Below, piece by piece: positions 1-8,886 of a DNA stretch of 64,000 nucleotides. Origin of the DNA: Lysobacter sp. FW306-1B-D06B (GTDB taxonomy: Bacteria > Pseudomonadota > Gammaproteobacteria > Xanthomonadales > Xanthomonadaceae); NCBI RefSeq assembly GCF_038446665.1, contig NZ_CP151802.1, positions 1,488,001 through 1,552,000 of the forward strand, read 5' to 3'. The first letter of the stretch is position 1, and the number at the start of each line of letters is the position of its first letter. The translations under genes and the position numbers were made by a program. The notes under the pieces were generated by a model. It made no database searches. It saw only the letters and a list, made by a program, of their open reading frames with translations, and was not told where the DNA came from.

Positions 1-1
1 T

Positions 2-508
2 CTGCTCCAGCACAGCGCCACGCACGACGCGCTGACGGGCCTGCTCAACCGTGCCGCACTGGCGCAACTGCGCGAGAATCCCGACGCGATGCGCCAGCTG
101 CAGCAGGCGCCGTACACGTTGATGCTGCTCGACGTCGATCACTTCAAGGACGTCAACGATCGCCACGGCCACCTGCTCGGCGATCGCGCATTGCGCGCGG
201 TGGCGGACGCCGTCGCCGCGTCGATACGCGAGGGCGACATCGCCGTGCGGTACGGCGGCGAGGAGTTCCTGATCCTGTTGCCCGACACGCGCCTGGCGCA
301 GGCGGTGCAGGTGGCCGAACGGATTCGCCAGCGCATCGCGGCTGCACCGTTGCCCTTTGCGCTTACGGTGTCGATCGGGCTTGCGGCGGGCGAGCCGACA
401 CGCGACTGGTCGGAGCAGGTATTCGACCGCGCCGACCAGGCGCTCTACAAGGCGAAAGCGAACGGACGCGATCGCGTGGTGGTGGACGACACGCCGATGT
501 TGGGGTGA
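2..508 (+). CDS. GGDEF diguanylate cyclase domain (5' truncated)
   Basis: The reading frame is open from base 2, so the true start lies upstream of the window. The first visible residues include HDALTGLLNR, the usual entry into a GGDEF domain. The signature loop reads RYGGEEF, an active-type GGEEF motif for making cyclic di-GMP from two GTP. I see no RxxD inhibitory-site motif five residues before it. The C-terminal DRADQALYKAKANGRDRV block is the standard end of the domain, so the catalytic domain looks complete. Any sensory or membrane region would be upstream and cannot be judged. Confidence 0.93.
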   Translation: MLQHSATHDALTGLLNRAALAQLRENPDAMRQLQQAPYTLMLLDVDHFKDVNDRHGHLLGDRALRAVADAVAASIREGDIAVRYGGEEFLILLPDTRLAQAVQVAERIRQRIAAAPLPFALTVSIGLAAGEPTRDWSEQVFDRADQALYKAKANGRDRVVVDDTPMLG

Positions 509-544
509 GGCAGGCGGCGCGGCAGTGCAGCGCAAGCGGCCTGC

Positions 545-931
545 CTACGCCCACTCGTTCGGCGTCGAGCGAATCTCCGGCTGCTTCATCCGCACCACGC
601 AGAAGCGCTGTCCCGTCGGCGCTTCCATCACCCACCAGCGCTTCACGAACGCGACCTTCTTCGCGCCGAGCTTCACCAGGCGCTCGGCTTCCGCGTCGAT
701 GTCATCGGACTCGATGTCCAGATGCACGCGCGAAGGGTGGTCGACCTTCTGCACCTCGATGTACAGATCGCCCGGCGTGTCGCCGAACTGCTGGTATTCG
801 CAGGTTTCGTCGCCCGCATTGCGATCGGCGATGGTGACGCCCAGCGCCTGCGCCCAGAAATCCGCCGCGGCGTCGAGGTTGTCCGTGTTGCAGTCGATGA
901 TGAAACCGGCAAGACGGCTGCGATGGGCCAT
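545..931 (-). CDS. VOC family (glyoxalase-like) protein
   Basis: A 128-aa protein with the beta-alpha-beta-beta-beta layout of the vicinal oxygen chelate superfamily. It opens with RLAGFIIDCNTDNLDAAADF, continues with a hydrophobic strand around residues 55-62 (GDLYIEV), and ends with a VMEAPTGQRFCVVR strand. GGAGTC lies about 7 bases before the ATG at 931. It is a single-domain protein convergent with the GGDEF gene, with its own promoter region toward 1040. The family includes glyoxalases, dioxygenases and antibiotic-binding proteins, and the substrate cannot be inferred here. Confidence 0.85.
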   Translation of the reverse strand: MAHRSRLAGFIIDCNTDNLDAAADFWAQALGVTIADRNAGDETCEYQQFGDTPGDLYIEVQKVDHPSRVHLDIESDDIDAEAERLVKLGAKKVAFVKRWWVMEAPTGQRFCVVRMKQPEIRSTPNEWA

Positions 932-1045
932 GGCGAGACTCCTGTGGAAGGACGTACTGCACCTTGTAACGCAGCTGCTGACAGGGTCATGTCAGCAGTG
1001 GCGCAAGCCGTTCTTCTCCCGACTACACGCAGCCACGCGACTCAT

Positions 1046-1130
1046 GTAGCCCGGGTAAGGCGAAGCCGCACCCGGGGCGTTGCGCGCCTTCCGGCGAGAG
1101 ACCCGGGTGCGCTGCGCTTCCCCGGGCTAC
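1046..1130. repeat. REP-like palindromic repeat
   Basis: GTAGCCCGGG at 1046-1055 is the exact reverse complement of CCCGGGCTAC at 1121-1130. Inside these arms GCACCCGGG and CCCGGGTGC pair again, so the 85-base unit can fold into a long imperfect hairpin. It lies between the VOC gene promoter region and the 3' end of the E2 gene. Elements of this look are dispersed in Xanthomonas and Lysobacter genomes (established knowledge); I see one copy in this window. Confidence 0.7.
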
Positions 1131-1137
1131 GTGTGTA

Positions 1138-2529
1138 TCAGTTCGGCGATGCCATGTCGTCCAGCAGCGCCTTCAGGAAGCGTGCCGCTTCGCCGCCCGT
1201 GCAGGCGCGGTGGTCGAAGGTGAGCGAGATCGGCATGCGGCGATGCACTTCGATACCGCCCATCACGGCGACGACGTCGTGGCTGAGTTTGCCCGCGCCG
1301 ATGATCGCCACGCACGGCGGCACCACCACCGGCGTCGCGTAGCGGCCGGCGAACATGCCGAAGTTCGACAGCGAGATCGTGTAACCGCTGAGTTCCGACG
1401 CCGGGATCGTGCGGTCCTCCACCTGCGCGCGCAGGCGCTGGATCGCGCCGCGCACGCCGGCGCCGTCGAGCATGTCGGCATTGCGCAGCGCCGGGACGAA
1501 CAGGCCGTCCTCGGTGTCCACCGCGATGCCGATGTCCACCTGCGGATGCAGGGTGCGGGTCAGCGTGTCGCCGTCGAACCACGCGTTGAGCGCCGGCACG
1601 GTCTTGCATGCGGCGACGATCGCGCGAACCAGGCGCGCGGTGATGTCCTGCTTGCCGATCCATGCGTGCAGGTCGGCGTCGTCGCACAGCGTGGTCGGCA
1701 CGACCTTCGCGTGCGCGTCTGCCATCACGCGCGCCATGTTGCGGCGCACGCCCTTGAGCTGCTCCGGCTGGCCGCTGGCGGCCACGCCCGGCGGCTGCGT
1801 GCGCATCGGCTTGCCGGCCTGCGACAGCGTGCTGCGCGCGGCCTGCGGTGCGGGAGCGGGTGTCGGTGCAGCGGCCACGGCGCGATCGGCGGCGCGTACG
1901 ACCGGCGCGGCGCCGGCCTTGGCCGAACCGTCGGCGGCGGCGCGCTTCACATCGTCCATCGTCACCACGCCGTCGCTGCCGGTGGCGCGCACGCGCGAGA
2001 GGTCCACGCCCATCTTGCGCGCCAGTGCGCGCACGGCGGGCATCGCCTTGACGCCGCCCACCGCGACCGCCTGTTCGCTGCGCACCGCATCGGAGCTCTG
2101 CATCGCGCCGACCACCGTGCCCGAATCCGCGCGCGCCTCGCCCTTGGGCGCCGGCTCGCCTGCGTCGCTGATCGTGCCGCCTTCGTCGGAGGCGACGACC
2201 TTGTCGCCGTCGTCAGGCGCATGGCTTCCGGCGCCGTGGTGATGACCGGTGTCCTGGCCTTCGGCGCGCTGCGGCATGGACGGATCGATCTCGAACTCCG
2301 CCAGCATCTTGCCGGTGACGATGATGTCGCCCGAACCGCCGGCCAGCTTGACCACCTTGCCCGACACGGGCGAGGGCACGTCGACCACGGCCTTGGCGGT
2401 CTCCATCGACACCAGGTTGTCGTCAAGACGGATCGTGTCGCCTTCCTTCACGTACCACTCGACGATCGTCGCGTCGGGCAGGCCCTCGCCGAGGTCGGGG
2501 AGGAAGAAGGTCTTCTTTGCGTTCGCCAT
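1138..2529 (-). CDS. 2-oxoacid dehydrogenase E2 (dihydrolipoamide acyltransferase)
   Basis: A 463-aa E2 core subunit that transfers an acyl group from lipoyl-lysine to CoA. Residues 5-80 form one lipoyl domain with the lipoylated Lys46 in METAKAVVD. A long Ala/Pro linker follows, then a peripheral subunit-binding domain (MPAVRALARKMGVDLSRVRATG region), a second linker and the catalytic domain. The catalytic motif reads FDHRACTGGEAARF: the active-site His is present, but the usual Asp of HxxxDG is Thr. I chose the ATG at 2529, which directly precedes the lipoyl domain, over the upstream ATG at 2574. It is the last gene of the E1 alpha-E1 beta-SH3-E2 operon. Branched-chain or pyruvate specificity is not settled, and no E3 gene is nearby. 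Confidence 0.9.
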   Translation of the reverse strand: MANAKKTFFLPDLGEGLPDATIVEWYVKEGDTIRLDDNLVSMETAKAVVDVPSPVSGKVVKLAGGSGDIIVTGKMLAEFEIDPSMPQRAEGQDTGHHHGAGSHAPDDGDKVVASDEGGTISDAGEPAPKGEARADSGTVVGAMQSSDAVRSEQAVAVGGVKAMPAVRALARKMGVDLSRVRATGSDGVVTMDDVKRAAADGSAKAGAAPVVRAADRAVAAAPTPAPAPQAARSTLSQAGKPMRTQPPGVAASGQPEQLKGVRRNMARVMADAHAKVVPTTLCDDADLHAWIGKQDITARLVRAIVAACKTVPALNAWFDGDTLTRTLHPQVDIGIAVDTEDGLFVPALRNADMLDGAGVRGAIQRLRAQVEDRTIPASELSGYTISLSNFGMFAGRYATPVVVPPCVAIIGAGKLSHDVVAVMGGIEVHRRMPISLTFDHRACTGGEAARFLKALLDDMASPN

Positions 2530-2628
2530 ACGGGTCGTGTCTCGTTGGAGTGCGGTGAAGGGCCGTCGCGCCACGCGCGCCGCGCCCGGGTTTTCAGGTC
2601 TTGAACGTAAGCCGCAGGCGCCGGACGG

Positions 2629-2991
2629 TCATGCGTCCTCGCCGTCGTCGTCGTCGAGCAGGTCGAGCGCGCGCGCCGGAATCCAGCCCTGGTGGCCGAG
2701 GGCATTCTGCGCCCACCACCAGCCGGCGAGTTCGTAATGCAGGGTCAGCACTTCGTCGGCCTGGGCGTCGAGTTCGCGCGCGTCGTAGTCGTCCAGCGCG
2801 GTTGCGGGCCCTTGTTCGCGGTTGAACAGCTTTGCCGGCACCCAGCCTTCATGGCCTTCGGCGATGGTCGTCCACACGAACTCCGGCCAATCCTTGTCGC
2901 GTTCGCCCAGGTGCACGGCATCGCCGCGCGCGACCCGGACCGGCGTGCGGTCCGGGGCGTGGTGCGATACGACGACGCGTGCGTGGCGCAT
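2629..2991 (-). CDS. SH3-like domain protein within the dehydrogenase operon
   Basis: A 120-aa protein with two tandem SH3-like segments. Residues about 1-55 contain DAVHLGERDKDWPEFVWTTI and GHEGWVPAKLF; residues 62-112 contain DEVLTLHYELAGWWWAQNA and GHQGWIPARAL. The two halves share the pattern of a charged hydrophobic strand followed by G-x-x-GW-[IV]-P-A. There is no signal peptide or membrane segment, so it is probably cytoplasmic. It starts 12 bases after the E1 beta stop, between E1 beta and E2, and so is probably co-transcribed. A role in holding the complex together is only a guess. The acidic tail DLLDDDDGEDA is notable. Confidence 0.75.
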   Translation of the reverse strand: MRHARVVVSHHAPDRTPVRVARGDAVHLGERDKDWPEFVWTTIAEGHEGWVPAKLFNREQGPATALDDYDARELDAQADEVLTLHYELAGWWWAQNALGHQGWIPARALDLLDDDDGEDA

Positions 2992-3003
2992 GCGCGGCGC
3001 GCC

Positions 3004-4032
3004 TCAGCTCGCCGCCAGAGTGCGCTTGGCCGCCGCGACGATGCGTTCGACGCTGGGCAGGTACTTCATTTCCAGGCGGAACAGCGGGATGTGCGTGTCG
3101 TAGCCGGTCACGCGCTCCACCGGCGCGAGCAGGTCGAACATCGATTCCTCGGCCAGGCGTGCGGCGATTTCGGCGCCGAAACCGGCGGTCTTCGGCGCCT
3201 CGTGCACGATCACGCAACGGCCGGTGCGGCTGACCGATTCGGCGATGGTGGCGAAGTCGAGCGGGCGCAGCGTGGCGACGTCGATGACCTCGGCGCTGAT
3301 GCCTTCGCCCGCCAGCTTCTCGGCGGCTTCCAGCGATTCCTTGACCTGCGCGCCCCACGTCACCAGCGTCACGTCGGTGCCGTCGCGCAGCACGTAACAC
3401 ACGTCCAGCGGCAGCGCTTCGCCGTCGTCGGGCACCACTTCCTTGTACTGGCGATAGATGCGCTTGGGCTCCATGAAGATCACCGGATCCGGATCGCGGA
3501 TCGCGGCAAGCAGCAGGCCGTACGCGCGCGCCGGCGAAGACGGCATCACCACGCGCAAACCGGGCACGTTGGTGAAGATCGCTTCGTTGGCTTCGCTGTG
3601 ATGCTCCGGCGCGCGGATGCCGCCGCCCCACGGCACGCGCAGCACCATCGGGCAGGTGAGGCGGCCGCGCGTGCGGTAACGGAAGCGCGCGGCATGGCAG
3701 ATGATGTGGTCCACCATCGGGTAGACGAAGCCGTCGAACTGCGACTCAGCGACCGGCTTCATGCCCTGCGATGCAAGACCGACGGTGAGGCCGGCGATGG
3801 TGGTTTCGTCCAGCGGCGTGTCGAGCACGCGTTCGGAACCGAACTGCTGCTGCAGGCCGGCGGTGGCGCGGAACACGCCGCCGTTGACGCCCACGTCCTC
3901 ACCCAGCACCAGCACCTTGTCGTCGACGCGCATCTCGTAGGCCAGCGCCTGCGTGATTGCTTCGATCAGTGTGATGGCGGTCGGTGTCGCTGCTTTGGCC
4001 GCTTCGACCTTCTTCTTGTCTTCGGCGTTCAT
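3004..4032 (-). CDS. 2-oxoacid dehydrogenase E1 component, beta subunit
   Basis: A 342-aa protein of the transketolase-like pyrimidine-binding/C-terminal family. It pairs with E1 alpha to decarboxylate 2-oxoacids with thiamine diphosphate and reductively acylate E2. Visible motifs are LGEDVGVNGGVFRAT near the N-terminus, TPLDETTIAGLTVGLA, and the HSEANEAIFTNVPGLRVV region. The ATG overlaps the E1 alpha stop as TGATG (4034-4030), which indicates translational coupling. A longer open frame extends upstream to 4716, but it lies entirely under E1 alpha and is a shadow. Branched-chain 2-oxoacid dehydrogenase is the most likely identity by subunit type. Confidence 0.92.
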   Translation of the reverse strand: MNAEDKKKVEAAKAATPTAITLIEAITQALAYEMRVDDKVLVLGEDVGVNGGVFRATAGLQQQFGSERVLDTPLDETTIAGLTVGLASQGMKPVAESQFDGFVYPMVDHIICHAARFRYRTRGRLTCPMVLRVPWGGGIRAPEHHSEANEAIFTNVPGLRVVMPSSPARAYGLLLAAIRDPDPVIFMEPKRIYRQYKEVVPDDGEALPLDVCYVLRDGTDVTLVTWGAQVKESLEAAEKLAGEGISAEVIDVATLRPLDFATIAESVSRTGRCVIVHEAPKTAGFGAEIAARLAEESMFDLLAPVERVTGYDTHIPLFRLEMKYLPSVERIVAAAKRTLAAS

Positions 4033-5102
4033 CAGCGGCCCTCCTGCGCGAGCGCGAAGGCGCGTTGCGCCAGCAGGTCCGGCGGCGGATCGGCGTAGAG
4101 GTAATCGAACATTGCTTCTACCGGCTGCACGGGCGTTTCGAGGTAGGCGTTGATCTCGACGTCGACCTTCTTGGCGCATTCCTCGGCCCAGGCCTTCTCT
4201 TCCTCCTCGCTCCACACGCCCTGTGCGGTGAGGTAGGTGCGCAGGCGCGCGATGGGTTCGCGCGTCCAGGCGTCCTTCACTTCGCTCTCGTCGCGATAGC
4301 GGCGTGCATCGTCGGCGGTGGTGTGGTCGTGCAGGCGATAGGTCATGAACTCGATCACGCTGCCGCCTTCGCCGTTGCGCGCGCGTTCGCTGGCGCGACG
4401 CATGCCTTCCAGCACGGCGATCAGGTCGTTGCCGTCCACCTGCAGGCAGTGCAGGCCGCCGGCCAGGCCCTTCTGCGCCAGCGTCTTGGCGCCGGTCTGC
4501 GCCGAACGCGGAACCGAGATCGCCCAGCCGTTGTTGACCACGCACAGGATCAGCGGCAGCTGGTAGGCGCCGGCGGAATTGAGCGCGGCGTAGAAGTCCG
4601 TCTTCGACGAACCGCCGTCGCCGCAGCACGCCACGGCCAACTGCTTCTGCTTCATCAGCTTGAATTTCAGCGCGGCGCCGGCGGCATGCAGGCACTGCGT
4701 GGAGATCGGCACGCACCAGGCGTAATCCTGCTTCGGGCCGGAGAAGTCGTTGCCGCGTTCGTCGCCGCCCCAGTACAGCAGCACTTCTCGCGGCAGCACG
4801 CCGCGCATGAACTGCGCGCCGTACTCGCGGTAGCTGGGCGCGAACACGTCGTCGGGCTGCATCGAGGCGCCGATACCGACATGCGTGGCTTCGTGGCCCA
4901 AGCAGCTGGCGTACGTTCCCAGCTTGCCGGTGCGCTGCAGCGCGATGGCCTTGCTGTCGAAGGTGCGCACGAACAGCATCTGCTTGAACGCAGGCAGCAG
5001 CGCCTTCGGGTCGCGGAACGCGGCGGGGAGCTCGGCGACGGGCGTGCCGTCCTGGCCGAGGTATTGCAGGTATTCGATTTCGAAGGTCGCGGCGACCGTC
5101 AT
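4032..5102 (-). CDS. 2-oxoacid dehydrogenase E1 component, alpha subunit
   Basis: A 356-aa thiamine-diphosphate-binding subunit. The cofactor motif starts at CCGDGGSSKTDFYAAL and closes with CVVNNGWAISVP, the GDG...NN pattern of the family. The phosphorylation-loop region YRLHDHTTADDARRYR matches E1 alpha proteins, and GHEATHVGIGASM lies in the N-terminal half. It is the first gene of the leftward operon. The upstream intergenic stretch contains a TATGAT hexamer in the right orientation (5294-5289) but no good -35. It overlaps the downstream beta subunit by one base. Confidence 0.93.
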   Translation of the reverse strand: MTVAATFEIEYLQYLGQDGTPVAELPAAFRDPKALLPAFKQMLFVRTFDSKAIALQRTGKLGTYASCLGHEATHVGIGASMQPDDVFAPSYREYGAQFMRGVLPREVLLYWGGDERGNDFSGPKQDYAWCVPISTQCLHAAGAALKFKLMKQKQLAVACCGDGGSSKTDFYAALNSAGAYQLPLILCVVNNGWAISVPRSAQTGAKTLAQKGLAGGLHCLQVDGNDLIAVLEGMRRASERARNGEGGSVIEFMTYRLHDHTTADDARRYRDESEVKDAWTREPIARLRTYLTAQGVWSEEEEKAWAEECAKKVDVEINAYLETPVQPVEAMFDYLYADPPPDLLAQRAFALAQEGR

Positions 5103-5419
5103 CGCGGGAGTCCTGACTGAGATGCCTGGAAAGTGCCTGTTTTAAGCAGGGGGAGCCCGAAGCGGCCGCATCCCGGATCCAGTGCCGGCAGGGACCGTTC
5201 GGAAGGCTGGGTCGGGCATGCGCCCGGCCTGGCTCCGAGGTGTCGGCAGACGGCCAATCAAGGGCCGCGCCGACACGCTGGTGCGCGAATCATAACCAAG
5301 CTCGCGTTAAGGGCCGTTGCGCGGTGCGGCATGCAACTTTGCGGGAAAGACGGTAGACGCCGCCCGACGCAGCGGTATGGACGCGGCCGCGAATCGCCTG
5401 AATGCGCGGGGCCTGCAAC
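5103..5419. other. Intergenic region upstream of the dehydrogenase operon
   Basis: No gene is supported here. The stretch should hold the promoter of the leftward E1 alpha operon. On the minus strand a TATGAT hexamer (5294-5289) sits about 190 bases upstream of the E1 alpha start, inside an AT-richer patch, without a recognisable -35 box. The rest is GC-rich without clear repeats. Confidence 0.35.
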
Positions 5420-5453
5420 GAAGAAGGGCGCGGTTCGCACCGCGCCCTCTTCG
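5420..5453 (-). terminator. Probable intrinsic terminator of the nuclease gene
   Basis: A near-perfect inverted repeat (CGAAGAGGGCGCGG pairing with CCGCGCCCTTCTTCG on the minus strand, one bulged base) lies 14 bases downstream of the nuclease stop codon. It is followed by a short T-containing tract (TTCTTCGTT). The position fits transcription termination for the leftward nuclease gene. Confidence 0.6.
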
Positions 5454-5466
5454 TCATGCCGGTACC

Positions 5467-8400
5467 TCAGCGACGGATCGCGACGCTCAGGCTGTCGGCG
5501 TTGTTGGACGCATCCGGATCCGGCGTGTCGGCGTCGACGTTCGCGTTGAATTCCAGCGCCGTGCCGGTGCGCGGACGCTCCGGAACCACGATGGCGAAGG
5601 CGAACCATTGCACGCCCTTGCCGATACTGCCGCTGCGTGCGCATTGCGCCCGGAAGCCGGTGCTCGTCGCCACGCGCGTGCAGCTCCAGCCCGACGGTGC
5701 GGCGACCGCCGCGGCGGACACCGCGACGTTGCCGTCGATCGTCAGCGTCGGCGCCTGTGCGCTGTCGGGGCCGTCGTTGCGAACCGGCACGAGGAAGGTC
5801 GCGATCGCGCCCTTGCGCACCGGCAACACCGCGCCTTCGATGCGCACCGACAGATCGGCGGCGGTGACCACCGTGACGTGCGCCGTGGCGTCGTTGTCGG
5901 CGTTGGCCGGATCGCGCGTCTGCGAACGCACGGCCACGGCCATGCGCACTGCGGTGCCGTTGGCCAGCGCCGGCATCGGCGTGCGCAGGGTGAACGACGC
6001 GCCTGCCTGTGTCGCGAGCGTGGCGATGGTGCAGGCGACGGTCGTGGTCGCGCCGTCGTGCGTCGGCGCCGAGCAGGTCCAACCTGGCGGCACGTCGACC
6101 GATGGCGCCACATTGGCGTCGAAGGCGAACGCCACGGCGGTGGCGTCGGCGGCGCTGGGGCCGGCGTTGTGCACGGTCGCCGTCCAGGTGGCGATTTCCC
6201 CCGCGCGCAGCGTCGAAGGCGTGGCCGACGCGACCACCGACAGGTCCGCGCTGCGGAACGCCGGCACGCGGATGCTGATGCGCACCGGATCGTGGTCGGA
6301 CACACGCAGCGGCACGGTGGTGTCGCCGAAGTTGTCCACGCCGAAGCCCGCGTTGATGCGCGCATGCTCCACGGTGACGGCGGAGGCGTCGAGCACGACC
6401 GCTTCGTTCACCAGCACATGGTCGAGCGTCTGCGCACTGCCGTTGAACACGTAGGAGTAGCGCTGCGACGCGTCGGCGATCAGCTCCGAGCCGTCGATCA
6501 GCGGCGTCGTCAGCGGGCTGTCGACGTAGGTCAGCACCTGGTCTTCGGCCGCTTCGGTGCCCTTGATGACGCCGAGCACGTCCACGTAACCGTCGTTGAA
6601 CTCGAACGCGTTGAAGTCGCCGACCAGCACGATCTTCTCGCCCGGGTTCGCCTGCTGCCATTGCTGCACGAGCGTGGCCAGGTACGCGGCCTGTGCCGCG
6701 CGCTTGCCGCGCACGCGCGCGCCTTCGCTGCTCCAGCCGCCGCTGCCCGGCGCGACCGAGTCGATGTCGCTCAGCGAGCGCAGATGATTGACGACCACCG
6801 TGACCGGATAGCTCGCGCCGTTGCCCTGGTGCACGCGGGCACGCAGGCGCAGCGGCGGGCGATCGTTGAGCAGGCTGGTGCTGCCGTCGGGGTTGGCGAG
6901 CGTAGCGTCCTTGCCGAACTGCACCACGTCGAGCACTTCCACCCGCGCCACGCCGGCGCCGCTGTCGCGCGTGGCGACCAGGAAGCCGACGTTGATGCCG
7001 CCCACGTCGTTGCCCTGCGACAGGTACGGCACGTAGTCCGGCGAGTTCGCGCAGGTGGCGTTGATGCGATCGGCGAGCAGGCCGAGTACGCGCAGGTTCT
7101 CCACTTCCACCACGCCGAGGATGTCAGGCGTCTTGAGGTAGTCGCAGATCGCGCCGGCCGTCTTGCCCAGGCGCTTGTCGACCGCTTCGGGCTTGATCGT
7201 CGGCGCGCCGTTGTTGTCGGCGACTTCATCGAAGAAGCGCAGCAGGTTGAAGCCGCCGAGGGTGACCGCGTCGTAATCGGCGTCGTTGACGGCCTGCGGC
7301 AGTCGGCCGCCGCTGGCGGTCGGTGGCGTCGCCGTGTCGGGCAGCAGGGCCCAGGTGCCGCCGAAGTAGTCGAGCACGCCCAACAGGCCGGCGATGTCGG
7401 CGCCGGTGTCCACCGACAGCGGGAACGCGCCGACCTGGCCGCGGCTGCGCACCATCAGGCGTTCGGGGTTGGTGTCGAACAGCGGCGGGTTCTTGCCCGG
7501 CGGCAGCGACGCCAGCGCGGCGTCCATCACGCCGATGCCCGGCTCGCGGAACGGCGTGGCGACGTCAGGCAGCGTCACGTAGAACACGCCGTCGCTGGTG
7601 GCGGTGGCGTCGTCTTCGTCGATGCGGCCTTCCGACGGGCCGACCACGATCGCGTTCGCCACGCTCACGCGCATGCCTTCCAGGCGCTCGAGCGTGCCCG
7701 GCGTTGTGGAAGGCGAGAGATCGGCGGCGCTCAGTTCGACCGGCGCGGGCAGGGCAACGCCGCTTTCCAGCAGCTCCACCGTCGGCCCGGTGATCTCGGT
7801 GATGGTGAGCTGGTTGACGTTGGAGGCCGGTACGAATTCCTCGACCTTGCCCGTGACGCGCACGCGGTTGCCCACCGCGGCGGAGGCCGGCGGCGCGCTG
7901 CTGGTGAACACGAAGATGCCGTCGGACGTGGACGGATCGCCGTCGTCGTTCGCAGCCTGCAGGAAGAAACCGTTGTTGAACTTCAAGGCGGTGACGATAC
8001 CTTCGGTCACCACGCGTTCGCCTTCATGCGCCGAGCGAAGCGCGCTGCCCTGGATCTGCGCGATCGTCAGCGGCGTGGCGGGTTCGGGTTCCGGTGTCGT
8101 GGAGCCGCTGTTGCGCGGGGTCGGGGCGCCGGCGGTGAAGTCGGCGTTGTTGTGGTCGGTGTCGGTCGCGCCGTTGTTGTTGCGAAGCGCGGCGGTGGCG
8201 GCGCTCAGCGTGGGCGCGGCGCCGGCGCCTTCGAAGAAGTTGGCGTTGCCGTAGCCGACCAGGTCGGCGATCAACGCGCGCTGTTCGGCCGTGCACGGCG
8301 TGCTGCCGCCGTTGCAGGCGAGCACGCCGGTCTGGCGCACCAGGGCGACCTTGCCTGCGCCGGCGGCCATCGCGGCCGGCCCGGTGGCGTCGGGCGTCGG

Positions 8401-8721
8401 CAACGGCGCGCCGGCCGAGCCGCCGCTCATCGCGACCAGGAAGTATTTGCCCGGCTGGACAGTCGCCGCCGGCAGGACGGCCACGCCGCTGAAATTGCCG
8501 GTGCCGGTCGCGCTGGCGTATTGCACCGACAGCCCGGCCAGCGAGGCCGGTGCGGTGCCGCGGTTGTAGAGCTCGACGTAATCGTTGGCGTAGACCGCCG
8601 TACCTCCGCCGCCGCCGCCGTAGACCTGGCTGATGACCACCTGCGCCTGGGCGGCGTTCGCCCCGGCCAGCAATGCGAGAGAGAACAACGCAGCCGCGCA
8701 GCGGCCCCCGAACCTGTCCAT
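5467..8721 (-). CDS. ExeM/NucH-type secreted endonuclease with lamin-tail domain
   Basis: A 1084-aa exported nuclease. It has a signal peptide (CAAALFSLALLAGANAAQA, then QVVISQ), a lamin-tail-like domain (residues about 27-150, NDYVELYNRG), an OB-fold segment (LTIAQIQGSALRSAHEGERV) and an endonuclease/exonuclease/phosphatase domain. The last carries VVEVENLRVL, VVVNHLRS, LVGDFNAFE, LDHVLVNEAVV and the terminal SDHDPVRI. Two DUF11-like beta modules follow (each starting ADLSV). I use the ATG at 8721, preceded by GGGGAAG, rather than 8757. Homologues degrade extracellular DNA and are often type II secretion substrates (established). This protein could be a client of a secretion system such as the one at 44.7-54.2 kb (inference). 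Confidence 0.9.
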   Translation of the reverse strand: MDRFGGRCAAALFSLALLAGANAAQAQVVISQVYGGGGGGTAVYANDYVELYNRGTAPASLAGLSVQYASATGTGNFSGVAVLPAATVQPGKYFLVAMSGGSAGAPLPTPDATGPAAMAAGAGKVALVRQTGVLACNGGSTPCTAEQRALIADLVGYGNANFFEGAGAAPTLSAATAALRNNNGATDTDHNNADFTAGAPTPRNSGSTTPEPEPATPLTIAQIQGSALRSAHEGERVVTEGIVTALKFNNGFFLQAANDDGDPSTSDGIFVFTSSAPPASAAVGNRVRVTGKVEEFVPASNVNQLTITEITGPTVELLESGVALPAPVELSAADLSPSTTPGTLERLEGMRVSVANAIVVGPSEGRIDEDDATATSDGVFYVTLPDVATPFREPGIGVMDAALASLPPGKNPPLFDTNPERLMVRSRGQVGAFPLSVDTGADIAGLLGVLDYFGGTWALLPDTATPPTASGGRLPQAVNDADYDAVTLGGFNLLRFFDEVADNNGAPTIKPEAVDKRLGKTAGAICDYLKTPDILGVVEVENLRVLGLLADRINATCANSPDYVPYLSQGNDVGGINVGFLVATRDSGAGVARVEVLDVVQFGKDATLANPDGSTSLLNDRPPLRLRARVHQGNGASYPVTVVVNHLRSLSDIDSVAPGSGGWSSEGARVRGKRAAQAAYLATLVQQWQQANPGEKIVLVGDFNAFEFNDGYVDVLGVIKGTEAAEDQVLTYVDSPLTTPLIDGSELIADASQRYSYVFNGSAQTLDHVLVNEAVVLDASAVTVEHARINAGFGVDNFGDTTVPLRVSDHDPVRISIRVPAFRSADLSVVASATPSTLRAGEIATWTATVHNAGPSAADATAVAFAFDANVAPSVDVPPGWTCSAPTHDGATTTVACTIATLATQAGASFTLRTPMPALANGTAVRMAVAVRSQTRDPANADNDATAHVTVVTAADLSVRIEGAVLPVRKGAIATFLVPVRNDGPDSAQAPTLTIDGNVAVSAAAVAAPSGWSCTRVATSTGFRAQCARSGSIGKGVQWFAFAIVVPERPRTGTALEFNANVDADTPDPDASNNADSLSVAIRR

Positions 8722-8886
8722 AGTCTTCCCCGTTGTTTGAGCGTCCTCGCCCGCCAACGCCCCTGTCGCGGACCGGCCGAGTGTGCCGGATGCTGCGTTG
8801 CGGGTATTTCACGCGAGTGACCGCCCCCCGATGCGCTACCCTTTGGGCCCCCTGGCCGGCCCGATCCGGCGCCCCACGAGCCTGAA

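Noticed and set aside
5317..8820. 1167-codon plus-strand frame opposite the nuclease
   Set aside because: Arg/Ala/Val/His-rich antisense translation. The minus-strand frame has a signal peptide and a complete nuclease domain.
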